Below, piece by piece: positions 26,330 through 34,135 of a stretch of DNA of 64,000 bases. The notes beneath the pieces were generated by a model. The model ran no database searches, was not told the DNA's origin, and saw only the letters and a list, made by a program, of their open reading frames with translations. Every line of letters begins with the position of its first letter. Position 1 is the first letter of the stretch. Source of the DNA: an uncultured Prevotella sp. (GTDB taxonomy: Bacteria; Bacteroidota; Bacteroidia; Bacteroidales; Bacteroidaceae); NCBI GenBank assembly GCA_902497035.1, contig CABVDL010000002.1:20563-84562 (forward strand). The letters run 5' to 3'. The position numbers and the translations under genes were made by a program.

Positions 26330-27874
26330 TTAGCACACTTTCTCGAGCTTCTTCATCACAGAGAAGATAAACAGGAAGCTGGCCAGACAGAGGCCGACCA
26401 GTACGCCCCATACCACGGTCAGAGGTACGTTGTCCCACAAGTAGGCGGGAATCTGCACCAGGAAGTTGCCGATGGCGGTGGCACCGAACCAGCATCCCAT
26501 CATCAGGCCCTGATATTTCTGGGGAGCCACCTTGCTGACGAGGCTGATGCCCATGGGCGAGAGCAACAGTTCGGCAAAGGTCAGCACCAGGTAGGTAGAA
26601 ATCAGCCATAGCGAGCTTACACGCTGCGGATCGTCGGCAGGATAGCTGGAGCGGTAGTTCAAACCGATGGAGGCTATGATCATGATGACGTAGCCAATGC
26701 CGGCAACGAGCATGCCGTAACCAATCTTGCGCGGCTTCGAAGGCTCCTTTTGTATGGAGGCCAGCCAGCTGAACAGTGCCATGCTGACAGGCGTGAGCAT
26801 CACCACGAAGCAGGGATTGAACTGCTGGAAGAGAGGTGCTTCGACGTTGACCGTCTCGTGAGCAGAAATATTGAACTTATAGCCAAGAAAGCCGGCGCAG
26901 GCCAGAATAAGGATACCTGCGATGGTCTTGCCCAAAGAAGTCTTACTCTGGAAGAGCGCAAAGAGTGCGTAAACGGCGATGATGACTCCTAACAGATTGG
27001 TCACGTCAAACATCATGCCGGTGATGCCGGTGGCTGTGGTCTGCGTGAAGTCGCGTGCGAAATAGGTGAGGGTCAGGCCGTTCTGATGGAAGGCCATCCA
27101 GAAGAAGATAACGACGGCGAACACCAGGAACAGTGCCACAAGGCGGCTGTGGGTGTCGGCTTTATCCTCAGGCGTCTCCACCTTCGTCTCCTTGAGCGTA
27201 GTCTCCTCAGTCTTTTCCGAGGCCGTTTCCTTCTTTTTTGCCGTATTGTCAACCTGCGCGAACGTCCAGCGGAAACCATAGTATATGGCGATGGAGACAA
27301 TGAGCGAGAGACAGGCGACACCGAATGAATAGTGGTATGCTGTCTGCTCTGAGGCTCCCAGTGCCTGCATGGCCCAGGCGTGAAGCTTGGTGGCGGCAGT
27401 CGGGGCGAAAAGGGCGCCGATGTTGATGGCCATGTAGAAGATGGAGAAGCCGGCGTCACGCTGCGAGGTGTACTCTGGGTTGTCGTAGAGCTTGCCCACC
27501 ATCACCTGCAGATTGCCCTTGAAGAGCGAGGTGCCGATGCTGATCATCAGCAGGGCAGTCGCCATGATGGCAATAGCTGCAGCTCCTGCACCTGCAGGCA
27601 CTGAAAGCAGCAGATAGCCAAGGAACATCACAAGGATGCCGATGGTAACGCAGCGGCCGTAGCCAATGCGGTCGGCAACGGCACCGCCTGCGATAGGGAG
27701 GAAATAAACTAACATCAGGAATGTGGAATACACAGTTCCGGCCAACCCCGGACCCCAGCCAAAGTTTGACTGGAGGAACAAAACGAAGATGGCAAGCATC
27801 GTGTAGTAGCCAAAGCGCTCGCCGGTGTTGGCCAGCGCAAGTGCATAGAGACCTTTAGGTTGATTTTCAAACAT
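26330..27874 (-). CDS. POT-family proton-dependent peptide transporter
   Basis: A 514-residue inner-membrane symporter with about 14 TM helices. The N terminus has GLYALALANTGERFGYYTML, with the conserved E-R-F-x-Y-Y motif for proton coupling and peptide binding, then AGGAVADRIGYGR, the POT/PTR2 signature, and FSIFYMAINIGALFAPT. The central loop (about 213-240) is highly charged with many E, K and T residues. It imports di- and tripeptides. It sits with a glycosidase, a barrel protein and a LysM-binding protein, which would suit uptake of wall or diet peptides; that link is inference. Confidence 0.94.
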   Translation of the reverse strand: MFENQPKGLYALALANTGERFGYYTMLAIFVLFLQSNFGWGPGLAGTVYSTFLMLVYFLPIAGGAVADRIGYGRCVTIGILVMFLGYLLLSVPAGAGAAAIAIMATALLMISIGTSLFKGNLQVMVGKLYDNPEYTSQRDAGFSIFYMAINIGALFAPTAATKLHAWAMQALGASEQTAYHYSFGVACLSLIVSIAIYYGFRWTFAQVDNTAKKKETASEKTEETTLKETKVETPEDKADTHSRLVALFLVFAVVIFFWMAFHQNGLTLTYFARDFTQTTATGITGMMFDVTNLLGVIIAVYALFALFQSKTSLGKTIAGILILACAGFLGYKFNISAHETVNVEAPLFQQFNPCFVVMLTPVSMALFSWLASIQKEPSKPRKIGYGMLVAGIGYVIMIIASIGLNYRSSYPADDPQRVSSLWLISTYLVLTFAELLLSPMGISLVSKVAPQKYQGLMMGCWFGATAIGNFLVQIPAYLWDNVPLTVVWGVLVGLCLASFLFIFSVMKKLEKVC

Positions 27875-27929
27875 GGTTCGTTTTTTGCTTATTAATTGTG
27901 TTATTGTGATTAGCTCTTTTCAGCCGCGG

Positions 27930-28670
27930 CTATCTCGTAATGTCGAACAGATAGCCGAGCTTGATGGTGATGGTGCCGAAGTTGCTCGACGCGAAATAGT
28001 CGCGCTTTGAGTCGCCATAGATATTGCCCAGTCCGTAGTAGTAGCGGCCCTCAAGGGTGAAGCGGCCCACTTTTGGGATGGCCCATTCGATGCCCGCGCC
28101 TGCGGCGATGCCATAGTCGAGCTTGTTTTCCACTTTCATGGTGTCCTGGGCCACGATGGTGTTGGCGCGGTCGGTCATGTTGCGGCTGCCCCAGTCAAAG
28201 TTGGTCTTCGTACTCTCGCTGAGGTAAATGCCCAACTGCGGTCCCGCGTTGACGAAGAAGTTGATGCCCTTGTTCTCACGCCCCCAGGCCAGATGGGCCA
28301 GGAAAGGTATCTGCACGTAGTTGATGGTGCGCTCGTATTGCTCGGCCACCCCGGAGGTGGCGTTGATGACGGCATTGTTGTCCACGTCCCTGATGTCCTC
28401 TTTCCAGCCGAGCTGGCTGTAGTTTATCTCTGCCTGAATGGAGGCGATGGTAGAGAAATACTTCTCAACGGTATATCTCAGGGTGATGCCGCCGTTGATG
28501 CCGCCCTTCATCGACTGCACCACCTTTGGCGTGAAGCGGATGGTGGTGAGGTTGTAGCCGCCGTTGACGCCGACCGACAGCGTGTTGCGGTGCTCGCCAA
28601 TCTGAGCCTGAACCGTAAGCGGCAGCAGAAGCAGTACCAAGACGGCAAACTTATGTATTGGTCTTGTCAT
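27930..28670 (-). CDS. Outer-membrane beta-barrel protein (PorT-like porin family)
   Basis: A 246-residue exported protein. After the signal peptide (VLLLLPLTVQAQ) come alternating amphipathic strands: NTLSVGVNGGYNLTTIRF, SMKGGINGGITLRYTVE, YVQIPFLAHLAWG, FFVNAGPQLGIYLS, and a final strand GTITIKLGYLFDITR ending in an aromatic/Arg tail typical of barrels. It fits the eight-to-ten-strand OMP_b-brl_2 family that includes PorT; nothing here proves a role in type IX secretion. It is 10 bases downstream of the LysM-binding protein gene. Confidence 0.85.
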   Translation of the reverse strand: MTRPIHKFAVLVLLLLPLTVQAQIGEHRNTLSVGVNGGYNLTTIRFTPKVVQSMKGGINGGITLRYTVEKYFSTIASIQAEINYSQLGWKEDIRDVDNNAVINATSGVAEQYERTINYVQIPFLAHLAWGRENKGINFFVNAGPQLGIYLSESTKTNFDWGSRNMTDRANTIVAQDTMKVENKLDYGIAAGAGIEWAIPKVGRFTLEGRYYYGLGNIYGDSKRDYFASSNFGTITIKLGYLFDITR

Positions 28671-28679
28671 AATCTGATG

Positions 28680-30047
28680 TTAATAGGATAAAGCCTCGAT
28701 ATTGCCGTTGGGCAGGAAATGGATGAGCTGAAGATAGTCATTCTGCATGCCTGCCGTGCTGATTTGTTTGAACACTAATGGCGACTGCAGGGCACGGTAG
28801 CGGTTCTGCTCCCTGGTGCCCTTGAATGCCTTGCCGTAGCGGGCAAGTCCGCGCAGGAAGAATTGTCCCTGGTCGTAGCCGGTGATGGCAAAGCGCGGCA
28901 GGGCCTGCTGCATGGGCGTGTGGAACCACTGCTGGTAGCTCTGGCTGAGGGCGGCCGTCCTTGGATCGGACGCATTAGAATAAAAGGTGGAGGGAATGTA
29001 GGTGTCGAACCGGTGGAACCTGGCCTCGTCCAGCTGCAGGTACATCAGCCATTCGGTATAGCCGAAGAGCGTGAGGCGCAGCTCCGGATGTGCGGCCTTG
29101 AGGCTGGCGAGCTTGTTCATTACCTGTGTGAGCTCCGGCGAGCGGGCACTGTTGAGAATGACAACGTTCTGTTGGCTGGCACTGAACTGTTTGGCAAAGG
29201 CATCGTCAGAGCTCGTCACATTGGTGATGCCGTATCTGATGTTGTTGCTTTCGAGTCGCGTGCGCAGGCCAAAGGTGAAAGTGCCTTTTTTTGAGGTCTT
29301 GTCGTTGCAGTCGACGAAAACGGGGTGTGCCTTGTGGAAAGTCTTGAGAAAGCTCTCAATGATGTTGTTGGCCAGACGGTCGTCACTTTGGTAGACCTGG
29401 AATATTTGTGGATAAAGCGAGACATCGTCACCCGAGATGGAGAACGGGATGACCATCTTGATGTCCCTGGCCTTGCAAAATTCGGCCAGGCCATGTACCT
29501 GCTTGGAATAGAGCGGGCCGAACACCACATCGCAGCGTGCGGCGGCCAGTGCGGGCATGAACTGGGTGATGTCGCTGTCGATGCTCACGTTCCATGCGTG
29601 GACATCGACAGAAAGGCCTTCAGCCTTCAGACTGTCGCAGGCCATGAGCAGGCCGCGGTAGTACTCGGTCATGCGGCGGCCGTCGCCGTCGTTGTTGTGA
29701 AGGGGCAGCAGCACGCCCACGCTGAGGTGCCTGCCCTGCAGCGCACCCTGTGCGCCCTGTCTGGTGCCTGCCGTAGCCGCACTGGCGGCAGGTCTTGTCA
29801 CCTTGGCTGTGGAGGGGTAGGGGATAAGCACGTAGTCGCCGGCCTTGAGCGAGTAGCCCTCGGCCTTCATCTCCGGGTTGGCATTGAGCAACTCGTCAAT
29901 GGTGAGGTCGTATTTGTGGGCAATGCCATAAATGGTGTCCTTTTTCTTCACCTTGTATTTCTTCTGCTCGCCTGTGGCCTGTCCCCAGGCGGTGGCACAG
30001 AAGAGTGCAAGCAGTGCGATAAGTACGGTTCTAAGTGTTTTCTTCAT
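28680..30047 (-). CDS. Exported LysM domain fused to a type I periplasmic-binding-protein domain
   Basis: A 455-residue protein. Signal peptide ends FCATAWGQ; residues about 30-78 form a LysM peptidoglycan-binding domain (KYKVKKKDTIYGIAHKYDLT, then LLNANPEM, LKAGDYVLIPYP); a Pro/Ala/Ala linker follows; residues about 105-440 have the alternating fold of branched-chain amino-acid-type binding proteins (VGVLLPLHNNDGDGRRMTEY, AARCDVVFGPLYSKQVHGLA). No ABC transporter genes lie near, so it is probably a wall-anchored sensor or enzyme activator, comparable in layout to LpoA-like proteins. The family exists in Bacteroidetes; its function is not established. Confidence 0.87.
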   Translation of the reverse strand: MKKTLRTVLIALLALFCATAWGQATGEQKKYKVKKKDTIYGIAHKYDLTIDELLNANPEMKAEGYSLKAGDYVLIPYPSTAKVTRPAASAATAGTRQGAQGALQGRHLSVGVLLPLHNNDGDGRRMTEYYRGLLMACDSLKAEGLSVDVHAWNVSIDSDITQFMPALAAARCDVVFGPLYSKQVHGLAEFCKARDIKMVIPFSISGDDVSLYPQIFQVYQSDDRLANNIIESFLKTFHKAHPVFVDCNDKTSKKGTFTFGLRTRLESNNIRYGITNVTSSDDAFAKQFSASQQNVVILNSARSPELTQVMNKLASLKAAHPELRLTLFGYTEWLMYLQLDEARFHRFDTYIPSTFYSNASDPRTAALSQSYQQWFHTPMQQALPRFAITGYDQGQFFLRGLARYGKAFKGTREQNRYRALQSPLVFKQISTAGMQNDYLQLIHFLPNGNIEALSY

Positions 30048-30080
30048 TATCGGTGTACACTTCAGTTGCTATTTATTTTG

Positions 30081-30088
30081 CAAACTTA
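30081..30088 (-). promoter_or_regulatory. -7 element for the LysM-binding-protein gene group
   Basis: TAAGTTTG on the minus strand, 33 bases ahead of the ATG at 30047. It is the likely promoter for the four-gene group down to 24842. Confidence 0.45.
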
Positions 30089-30161
30089 CACAAAAATAAC
30101 GACATTTCCGTCTGTTCCTCCAAAAAGGTTGCGCTGTCGGCGCAAATTCATCTTTTTTCAA

Positions 30162-30180
30162 AAAATCTCGCGGAGATTTT
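30162..30180. repeat. Perfect inverted repeat overlapping the tRNA-Cys promoter
   Basis: AAAATCTC-gcg-GAGATTTT. On the minus strand it runs into TTTTTT and could terminate transcription; on the plus strand it touches the TTG of the tRNA promoter. It may be an operator or a leftover terminator. Confidence 0.5.
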
Positions 30181-30209
30181 GGAGGAATAAAATATTATGA
30201 TTAACTTTG
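30179..30209 (+). promoter_or_regulatory. Promoter for tRNA-Cys
   Basis: TTG (30179-30181), 20 bases, TAACTTTG (30202-30209). The mature tRNA begins 20 bases later. One of the best consensus matches in the window. Confidence 0.7.
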
Positions 30210-30228
30210 CAACCGCAAATAAGGACAC

Positions 30229-30299
30229 GGTGCGTTGTCCGAACGGTTAGGTACTGGTCTGCAAAACCACTCAAGGCGGTTCGACTCCGCCACGCACCT
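30229..30299 (+). tRNA. tRNA-Cys (anticodon GCA)
   Basis: A 71-base cloverleaf. The acceptor GGTGCGT (30229-30235) pairs with ACGCACC (30292-30298), followed by discriminator T. The anticodon loop is CTGCAAA with GCA at 30261-30263. The T arm is GGCGG-TTCGACT-CCGCC. The anticodon stem has one C-C mismatch at its outer pair. CCA is not encoded. Confidence 0.95.
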
Positions 30300-30305
30300 C
30301 TAAAG

Positions 30306-30342
30306 GGTTGTACAAGGGTCTGTCCCTGGTGCAGCCTTTTTT
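30306..30342 (+). terminator. Intrinsic terminator after tRNA-Cys
   Basis: GGTTGTAC (30306-30313) pairs with GTGCAGCC (30329-30336) using two G-U pairs, with an inner GGG/CCC pairing, followed at once by six T (30337-30342). Confidence 0.75.
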
Positions 30343-30403
30343 GTTACCCCTGCTTTCTTGTCAATTATTTATGGAAAACAAGGAGCATACTGATTTTTTT
30401 TGC

Positions 30404-30411
30404 TAACTTTG
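30404..30411 (+). promoter_or_regulatory. -7 element for the glucosaminidase gene cluster
   Basis: TAACTTTG, 29 bases ahead of the ATG at 30441. No clear -33 TTG. Confidence 0.5.
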
Positions 30412-30440
30412 CAAGACATAGATATCAATGATTGACAATT

Positions 30441-31367
30441 ATGCGCAAGCTGAGCAATATACTCATCCTCTTTTTGGTCTTTCTCTGCACAGTGCCGGCA
30501 CTGGCGCAGATGCGGAAGAATGCTGCCTATGAGTTGTACTTCAGCCAGTTTTCCGACTTGGCCATAGAGCAGATGAAGCGGTATCGCATTCCTGCAAGCA
30601 TCACGCTGGCCCAGGGCGTGTTTGAGAGTAATGCGGGCAGGAGCCGTCTGGCCACTGTCGGCAACAACCATTTCGGCATCAAGTGCCACGGTTGGAGCGG
30701 GCGCTCCGTCTATGCCGATGACGATTACAGCAACGAGTGTTTTCGCGCCTACGACAGTGCCAAGGACAGTTACGAGGACCACAGCCGTTTCCTGAAAAAC
30801 AACCAGCGCTATGCCCGTCTGTTCCAGCTCAGTACCACCGACTACCGCGGTTGGGCCAGAGGACTAAAGGCCTGCGGCTATGCCACCAATCCCAACTATG
30901 CGCAAAAACTCATTGGCATCATAGAGCTTTACGGGCTTTATAAATATGATATGGCCAAGGGTTACGACCGCTTCATGGCTGACCGCTATGACGCGCGCAA
31001 TCACAGTGCGACCCCGACAGGGTATCATGCCATTTACAAGTGCAACAAGAATTATTACATTGTGGTGAAAGCGGGCGACACGTTCAAGAACCTCTCCAAG
31101 GAAACGGGTGTGTCGGTGCGGAAACTGGCTAAATACAACGAGCACGGCAAGCACGACCAGCTGCAGGCCGGTGAGGTCATCTATCTGATGAAGAAGCAGA
31201 AGCGTGCCAGCAAGGCGTTCAAGGGCGTGCCACATACAGTCAAACCCGGCGAGAGCATGCACTCCATCGCGCAATTGTATGGCATCAGGGTAAAGAACCT
31301 CTACAAGATGAACCACATGCAGCTCGACGACACCCTCAGTGTGGGACAGCAATTAAAAGTAAGGTGA
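30441..31367 (+). CDS. Exported glucosaminidase (GH73-type) with LysM repeats
   Basis: A 308-residue cell-wall hydrolase expected to cut peptidoglycan next to N-acetylglucosamine. Signal peptide MRKLSNILILFLVFLCTVPALAQ; catalytic domain about 25-175 with SITLAQGVFESNAG, where E62 fits the catalytic acid, then NNHFGIKCHGW. Two LysM-like units follow: a weaker one at about 205-250 (YYIVVKAGDTFKNLSKETGV) and a clear one at 262-308 (HTVKPGESMHSIAQLYGI). The ATG at 30441 is preferred over a TTG three codons upstream since it begins the signal peptide. Its stop overlaps the upstream edge of the M64 gene. Confidence 0.92.
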   Translation: MRKLSNILILFLVFLCTVPALAQMRKNAAYELYFSQFSDLAIEQMKRYRIPASITLAQGVFESNAGRSRLATVGNNHFGIKCHGWSGRSVYADDDYSNECFRAYDSAKDSYEDHSRFLKNNQRYARLFQLSTTDYRGWARGLKACGYATNPNYAQKLIGIIELYGLYKYDMAKGYDRFMADRYDARNHSATPTGYHAIYKCNKNYYIVVKAGDTFKNLSKETGVSVRKLAKYNEHGKHDQLQAGEVIYLMKKQKRASKAFKGVPHTVKPGESMHSIAQLYGIRVKNLYKMNHMQLDDTLSVGQQLKVR

Positions 31368-31369
31368 AC

Positions 31370-32614
31370 ATGAATAGGAAGAAACTGGTTTTACTGACGG
31401 TTTTTCTCTGTATTGGCCTCTCTTTGGCGGCGCAGGATTTCGGCCGGTGGTTTACTGACAAAACGCTGCGCATCGACTACATCTTCTCGGGCAACGCACG
31501 CGGGCAGCACATTGCCGTTGACGAGCTGCTGACCGAGCCGCGGTGGTTTGGCAAGCGGCAGCGGCTGGGTGAGGTGCCCATGGAGGGCAACGGCCAGATA
31601 ACGGTGCGCGACCACCGCTCAGGACAGGTCATCTACCGCAACTCATTCTCAACGCTGTTCCAAGAGTGGCTGTCTTACCCCGAGGCCCAAACGGCAACGA
31701 AGAGTTTTGAGAATGTGTTTCTGGTCCCGATGCCGAAAGATACGGTTGATGTTACCGTCGATTTGCGCAACAGCCGCCGACAGGTGACGGCTTCGCTCAC
31801 TCACATGATTGTGCCCAACGATATCCTTATCCGCCCCATCGGCTACAGCCATGTGACCCCTTATGTCACGCTGCAAAAGGCTACCGACACCACGCGCTGC
31901 ATCCGCATCGCCTACGTGGCTGAGGGCTATCGGGCCGAAGAGATGGGCACTTTCCTCGCTGACGCACGCAAGGCCATGGGTTATCTCTTCTCCTATGAGC
32001 CTTTCAAGAGCATGCGCGACCGCTTCAGCATCGTCGCAGTGGAGTCGCCCTCGGAGGAATCGGGGACAAGCTACCCGTCGAAAGGCGTGTGGAAAAGGAC
32101 TGCGCTCAGTTCCCATTTCGACACTTTCTACAGCAACCGGTACCTTACAACGCTTCATCTCAAGGACTTGCACGACTGGCTTGCCGGCATCCCATACGAG
32201 CATATCATCGTCCTGGTTAATACGTCAGAATACGGAGGCGGAGGCATCCTCAACAGCTACAACCTCTCTATGACCCATCACAGGAACTTCCGGCCGGTCG
32301 TGGTGCATGAGTTTGGACACAGCTTTGCCGGACTGGCCGATGAATATGCCTACGAGGAGGAGCAGGTACCGATGTATCCCGCCGATGTCGAGCCGTGGGA
32401 GAAGAACATCACGACCAAGGTGGATTTCCACGGCAAATGGGAAAATCTGATTGGCAAAGACCCGAAAGCCGGTTTTTATGAGGGCGCGGGCTACACGCTG
32501 AAGGGCGTATACCGGGCTTACCCGGACTGCCGCATGCGCACCAACGAGTATCCCGAGTTCTGTCCGGCGTGTCAGCAGGCCATTCGCAAGGTCATCGACT
32601 TCTATACACGTTGA
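31370..32614 (+). CDS. Exported M64-family metallopeptidase (IgA peptidase family)
   Basis: A 414-residue secreted zinc peptidase. Signal peptide MNRKKLVLLTVFLCIGLSLAAQ, an N-terminal beta-sandwich (about 25-150, FGRWFTDKTLRIDYIFSGNA), and the catalytic part with H313-E-F-G-H317-SFAGLADEY, the extended HExxHxxGxxD/E form typical of M64. The family name comes from an IgA-cleaving enzyme of Clostridium; substrate specificity in Bacteroidetes members is generally unknown. A GTG two codons earlier overlaps the previous stop and is possible. It is two bases behind the glucosaminidase gene. Confidence 0.92.
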   Translation: MNRKKLVLLTVFLCIGLSLAAQDFGRWFTDKTLRIDYIFSGNARGQHIAVDELLTEPRWFGKRQRLGEVPMEGNGQITVRDHRSGQVIYRNSFSTLFQEWLSYPEAQTATKSFENVFLVPMPKDTVDVTVDLRNSRRQVTASLTHMIVPNDILIRPIGYSHVTPYVTLQKATDTTRCIRIAYVAEGYRAEEMGTFLADARKAMGYLFSYEPFKSMRDRFSIVAVESPSEESGTSYPSKGVWKRTALSSHFDTFYSNRYLTTLHLKDLHDWLAGIPYEHIIVLVNTSEYGGGGILNSYNLSMTHHRNFRPVVVHEFGHSFAGLADEYAYEEEQVPMYPADVEPWEKNITTKVDFHGKWENLIGKDPKAGFYEGAGYTLKGVYRAYPDCRMRTNEYPEFCPACQQAIRKVIDFYTR

Positions 32615-32618
32615 CGGC

Positions 32619-33266
32619 TTGCAGGTGTCGGTAATTCAATTTGCTAAAACATTATTGAAGTTGAAGCATTGTATCATTCTGTTGCTGATGCTCCTCGGCG
32701 TGTCCCTGGAGGACTTTGCCGCAATGCCCAACAAGGAGGGTTCCAGGGATTTGGGCGTTGCCATCGACTATTTCCAGAGTGGCAAATACCATGAGGCGCT
32801 ACTTTATTTTGCGCGTCTCGACAGCCTCTATCGGCTCAATCCTCGGTTCAGGGCCTACACAGCGTTGTGCTATTACTATGACGGTGACCAACGGCATGCG
32901 ACACGGATCTTTGACGAGGTGCTGCCGCAGCTTACGGCTTTCTCGCCTGCGGAGCGGTCGGTGTATTACCGTGCCAATGCTGAGGCTCATTTTCAGTTGG
33001 GCCAATGGGATGGAGCCGTGATGTCCTATGACTCTCTGCTGGTACTTTGCCACGACAACGAGAAGGCGGAAGCCTATTTCCAGCGCGGCCTTATCCGGGT
33101 GGAACAGCAACAGTGGCTGTCCGCACTCGACGACCTACAGTCGGCACTGGTCTGTTACCGCCGCTTCCAGCCCGAGGCAAAGGCGCGCATCGCGCAAATA
33201 CGCAATATGATTGTGGGCTGCTGCGACAACATCAACCGAATCCAACATCAAAAAGATAATCCATGA
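32619..33266 (+). CDS. TPR-repeat protein, exported or membrane-attached
   Basis: Up to 215 residues. TPR-type helices are visible: AIDYFQSGKYHEALLYFARL, ALCYYYDGDQRHATRIFDEV, AEAHFQLGQWDGAVMSYDSL, and AYFQRGLIRVEQQQWLSALD. The start is unsure: the hydrophobic segment KHCIILLLMLLGVSLEDFAA looks like a signal peptide, but only TTG (32619), GTG (32625) or a late ATG (32688) are available; I favour TTG or GTG. It lies four bases after the M64 gene and overlaps the next gene by four (ATGA), so it is part of the same transcript. Role unknown. Confidence 0.8.
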   Translation: MQVSVIQFAKTLLKLKHCIILLLMLLGVSLEDFAAMPNKEGSRDLGVAIDYFQSGKYHEALLYFARLDSLYRLNPRFRAYTALCYYYDGDQRHATRIFDEVLPQLTAFSPAERSVYYRANAEAHFQLGQWDGAVMSYDSLLVLCHDNEKAEAYFQRGLIRVEQQQWLSALDDLQSALVCYRRFQPEAKARIAQIRNMIVGCCDNINRIQHQKDNP

Positions 33267-34057
33267 TATTCTATCTTTCAGGTACAGGCAACACGGAATG
33301 GGCCGCCCGGCTATTGGCTCAAAAGACGGGTGAGCAGCTTGTTTTCATCCCCGACTGGCTGCGAAGGCACGTAAATGGTGACCGGCAGACTGTGCTTCAG
33401 TTGAAAGAGGGCGAGCGCATAGGCCTTTGCTTTCCCGTACATGGCTGGCGACCACCTATGATTGTACGCCGCTTTATAGAGCAGATGCCGCTGCCCAAGG
33501 TGCAACCTTATATATATGCCCTATGCACGGCTGGCGACAATATAGGCGAGACCATCGACATACTGAGGCAAGACCTTGGCAAGCGAGGCCTGCAACTTGA
33601 CGCTGCCTTCTCGCTCATCATGCCCGAGTCTTATGTCGGACTTCCTTTCTTTGATGTGGATACAGAGGCAAAAGAAACCGAAAAAAAGCGACAAGCCGAG
33701 GTAAGACTGCATCGGTTTATAGATGACGTGATCAATCGCCGGCAAGCCTCAGACTTGGTCATCGGCCGTTGGCCGCGCATCAACTCGCGCTTTCTTGGCG
33801 GTTTCTTCACCCGCTATTTGATTACCGACAAACCTTTCCGCGTGAACAGCTCGAAGTGTGTGAAATGTGGGATTTGCGCTGATGTGTGTCCAACGCTCAA
33901 CATCATTGGCGGTCTGGGCAAGGAGCCTGCGTGGAAGCATGACGGCTCCTGTCTGGCGTGTTTTGCCTGTTACCACCACTGTCCGCATCATGCGATAGAA
34001 TATGGCAACCAGACGCGACACAAAGGACAGTATTTCTTCAAGAAAAGACGCAGATAG
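33263..34057 (+). CDS. EFR1-type flavodoxin/ferredoxin fusion protein
   Basis: A 264-residue cytoplasmic electron-transfer protein. The N-terminal half is flavodoxin-like (IFYLSGTGNTEWAARLLA, with the FMN phosphate loop SGTGNT), and the C-terminal part carries two [4Fe-4S] ferredoxin motifs: SSKCVKCGICADVCP and SCLACFACYHHCP. Such EFR1 proteins are common in anaerobes; their partner enzymes are not identified. It is translationally coupled to the TPR gene by an ATGA overlap and is followed by a strong terminator. Why it should be co-transcribed with wall hydrolases is unclear. Confidence 0.9.
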   Translation: MIFYLSGTGNTEWAARLLAQKTGEQLVFIPDWLRRHVNGDRQTVLQLKEGERIGLCFPVHGWRPPMIVRRFIEQMPLPKVQPYIYALCTAGDNIGETIDILRQDLGKRGLQLDAAFSLIMPESYVGLPFFDVDTEAKETEKKRQAEVRLHRFIDDVINRRQASDLVIGRWPRINSRFLGGFFTRYLITDKPFRVNSSKCVKCGICADVCPTLNIIGGLGKEPAWKHDGSCLACFACYHHCPHHAIEYGNQTRHKGQYFFKKRRR

Positions 34058-34077
34058 CTCTCATCCCCAAACAAATT

Positions 34078-34117
34078 AAAAGCCCTGCTCCATATTGCTT
34101 TATGGAACAGGGCTTTT
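34078..34117. terminator. Bidirectional intrinsic terminator
   Basis: AAAAGCCCTG (34078-34087) pairs with CAGGGCTTTT (34108-34117), with further pairing of TCCATA and TATGGA inside. Both strands end in a T-run, serving the convergent ferredoxin and porin genes. Confidence 0.85.
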
Positions 34118-34135
34118 ATATTGTCGGATAGAAAA

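Noticed and set aside
27930..28670. Type IX secretion component PorT
   Set aside because: The barrel resembles the PorT superfamily in fold only; no other type IX secretion gene is in the window.
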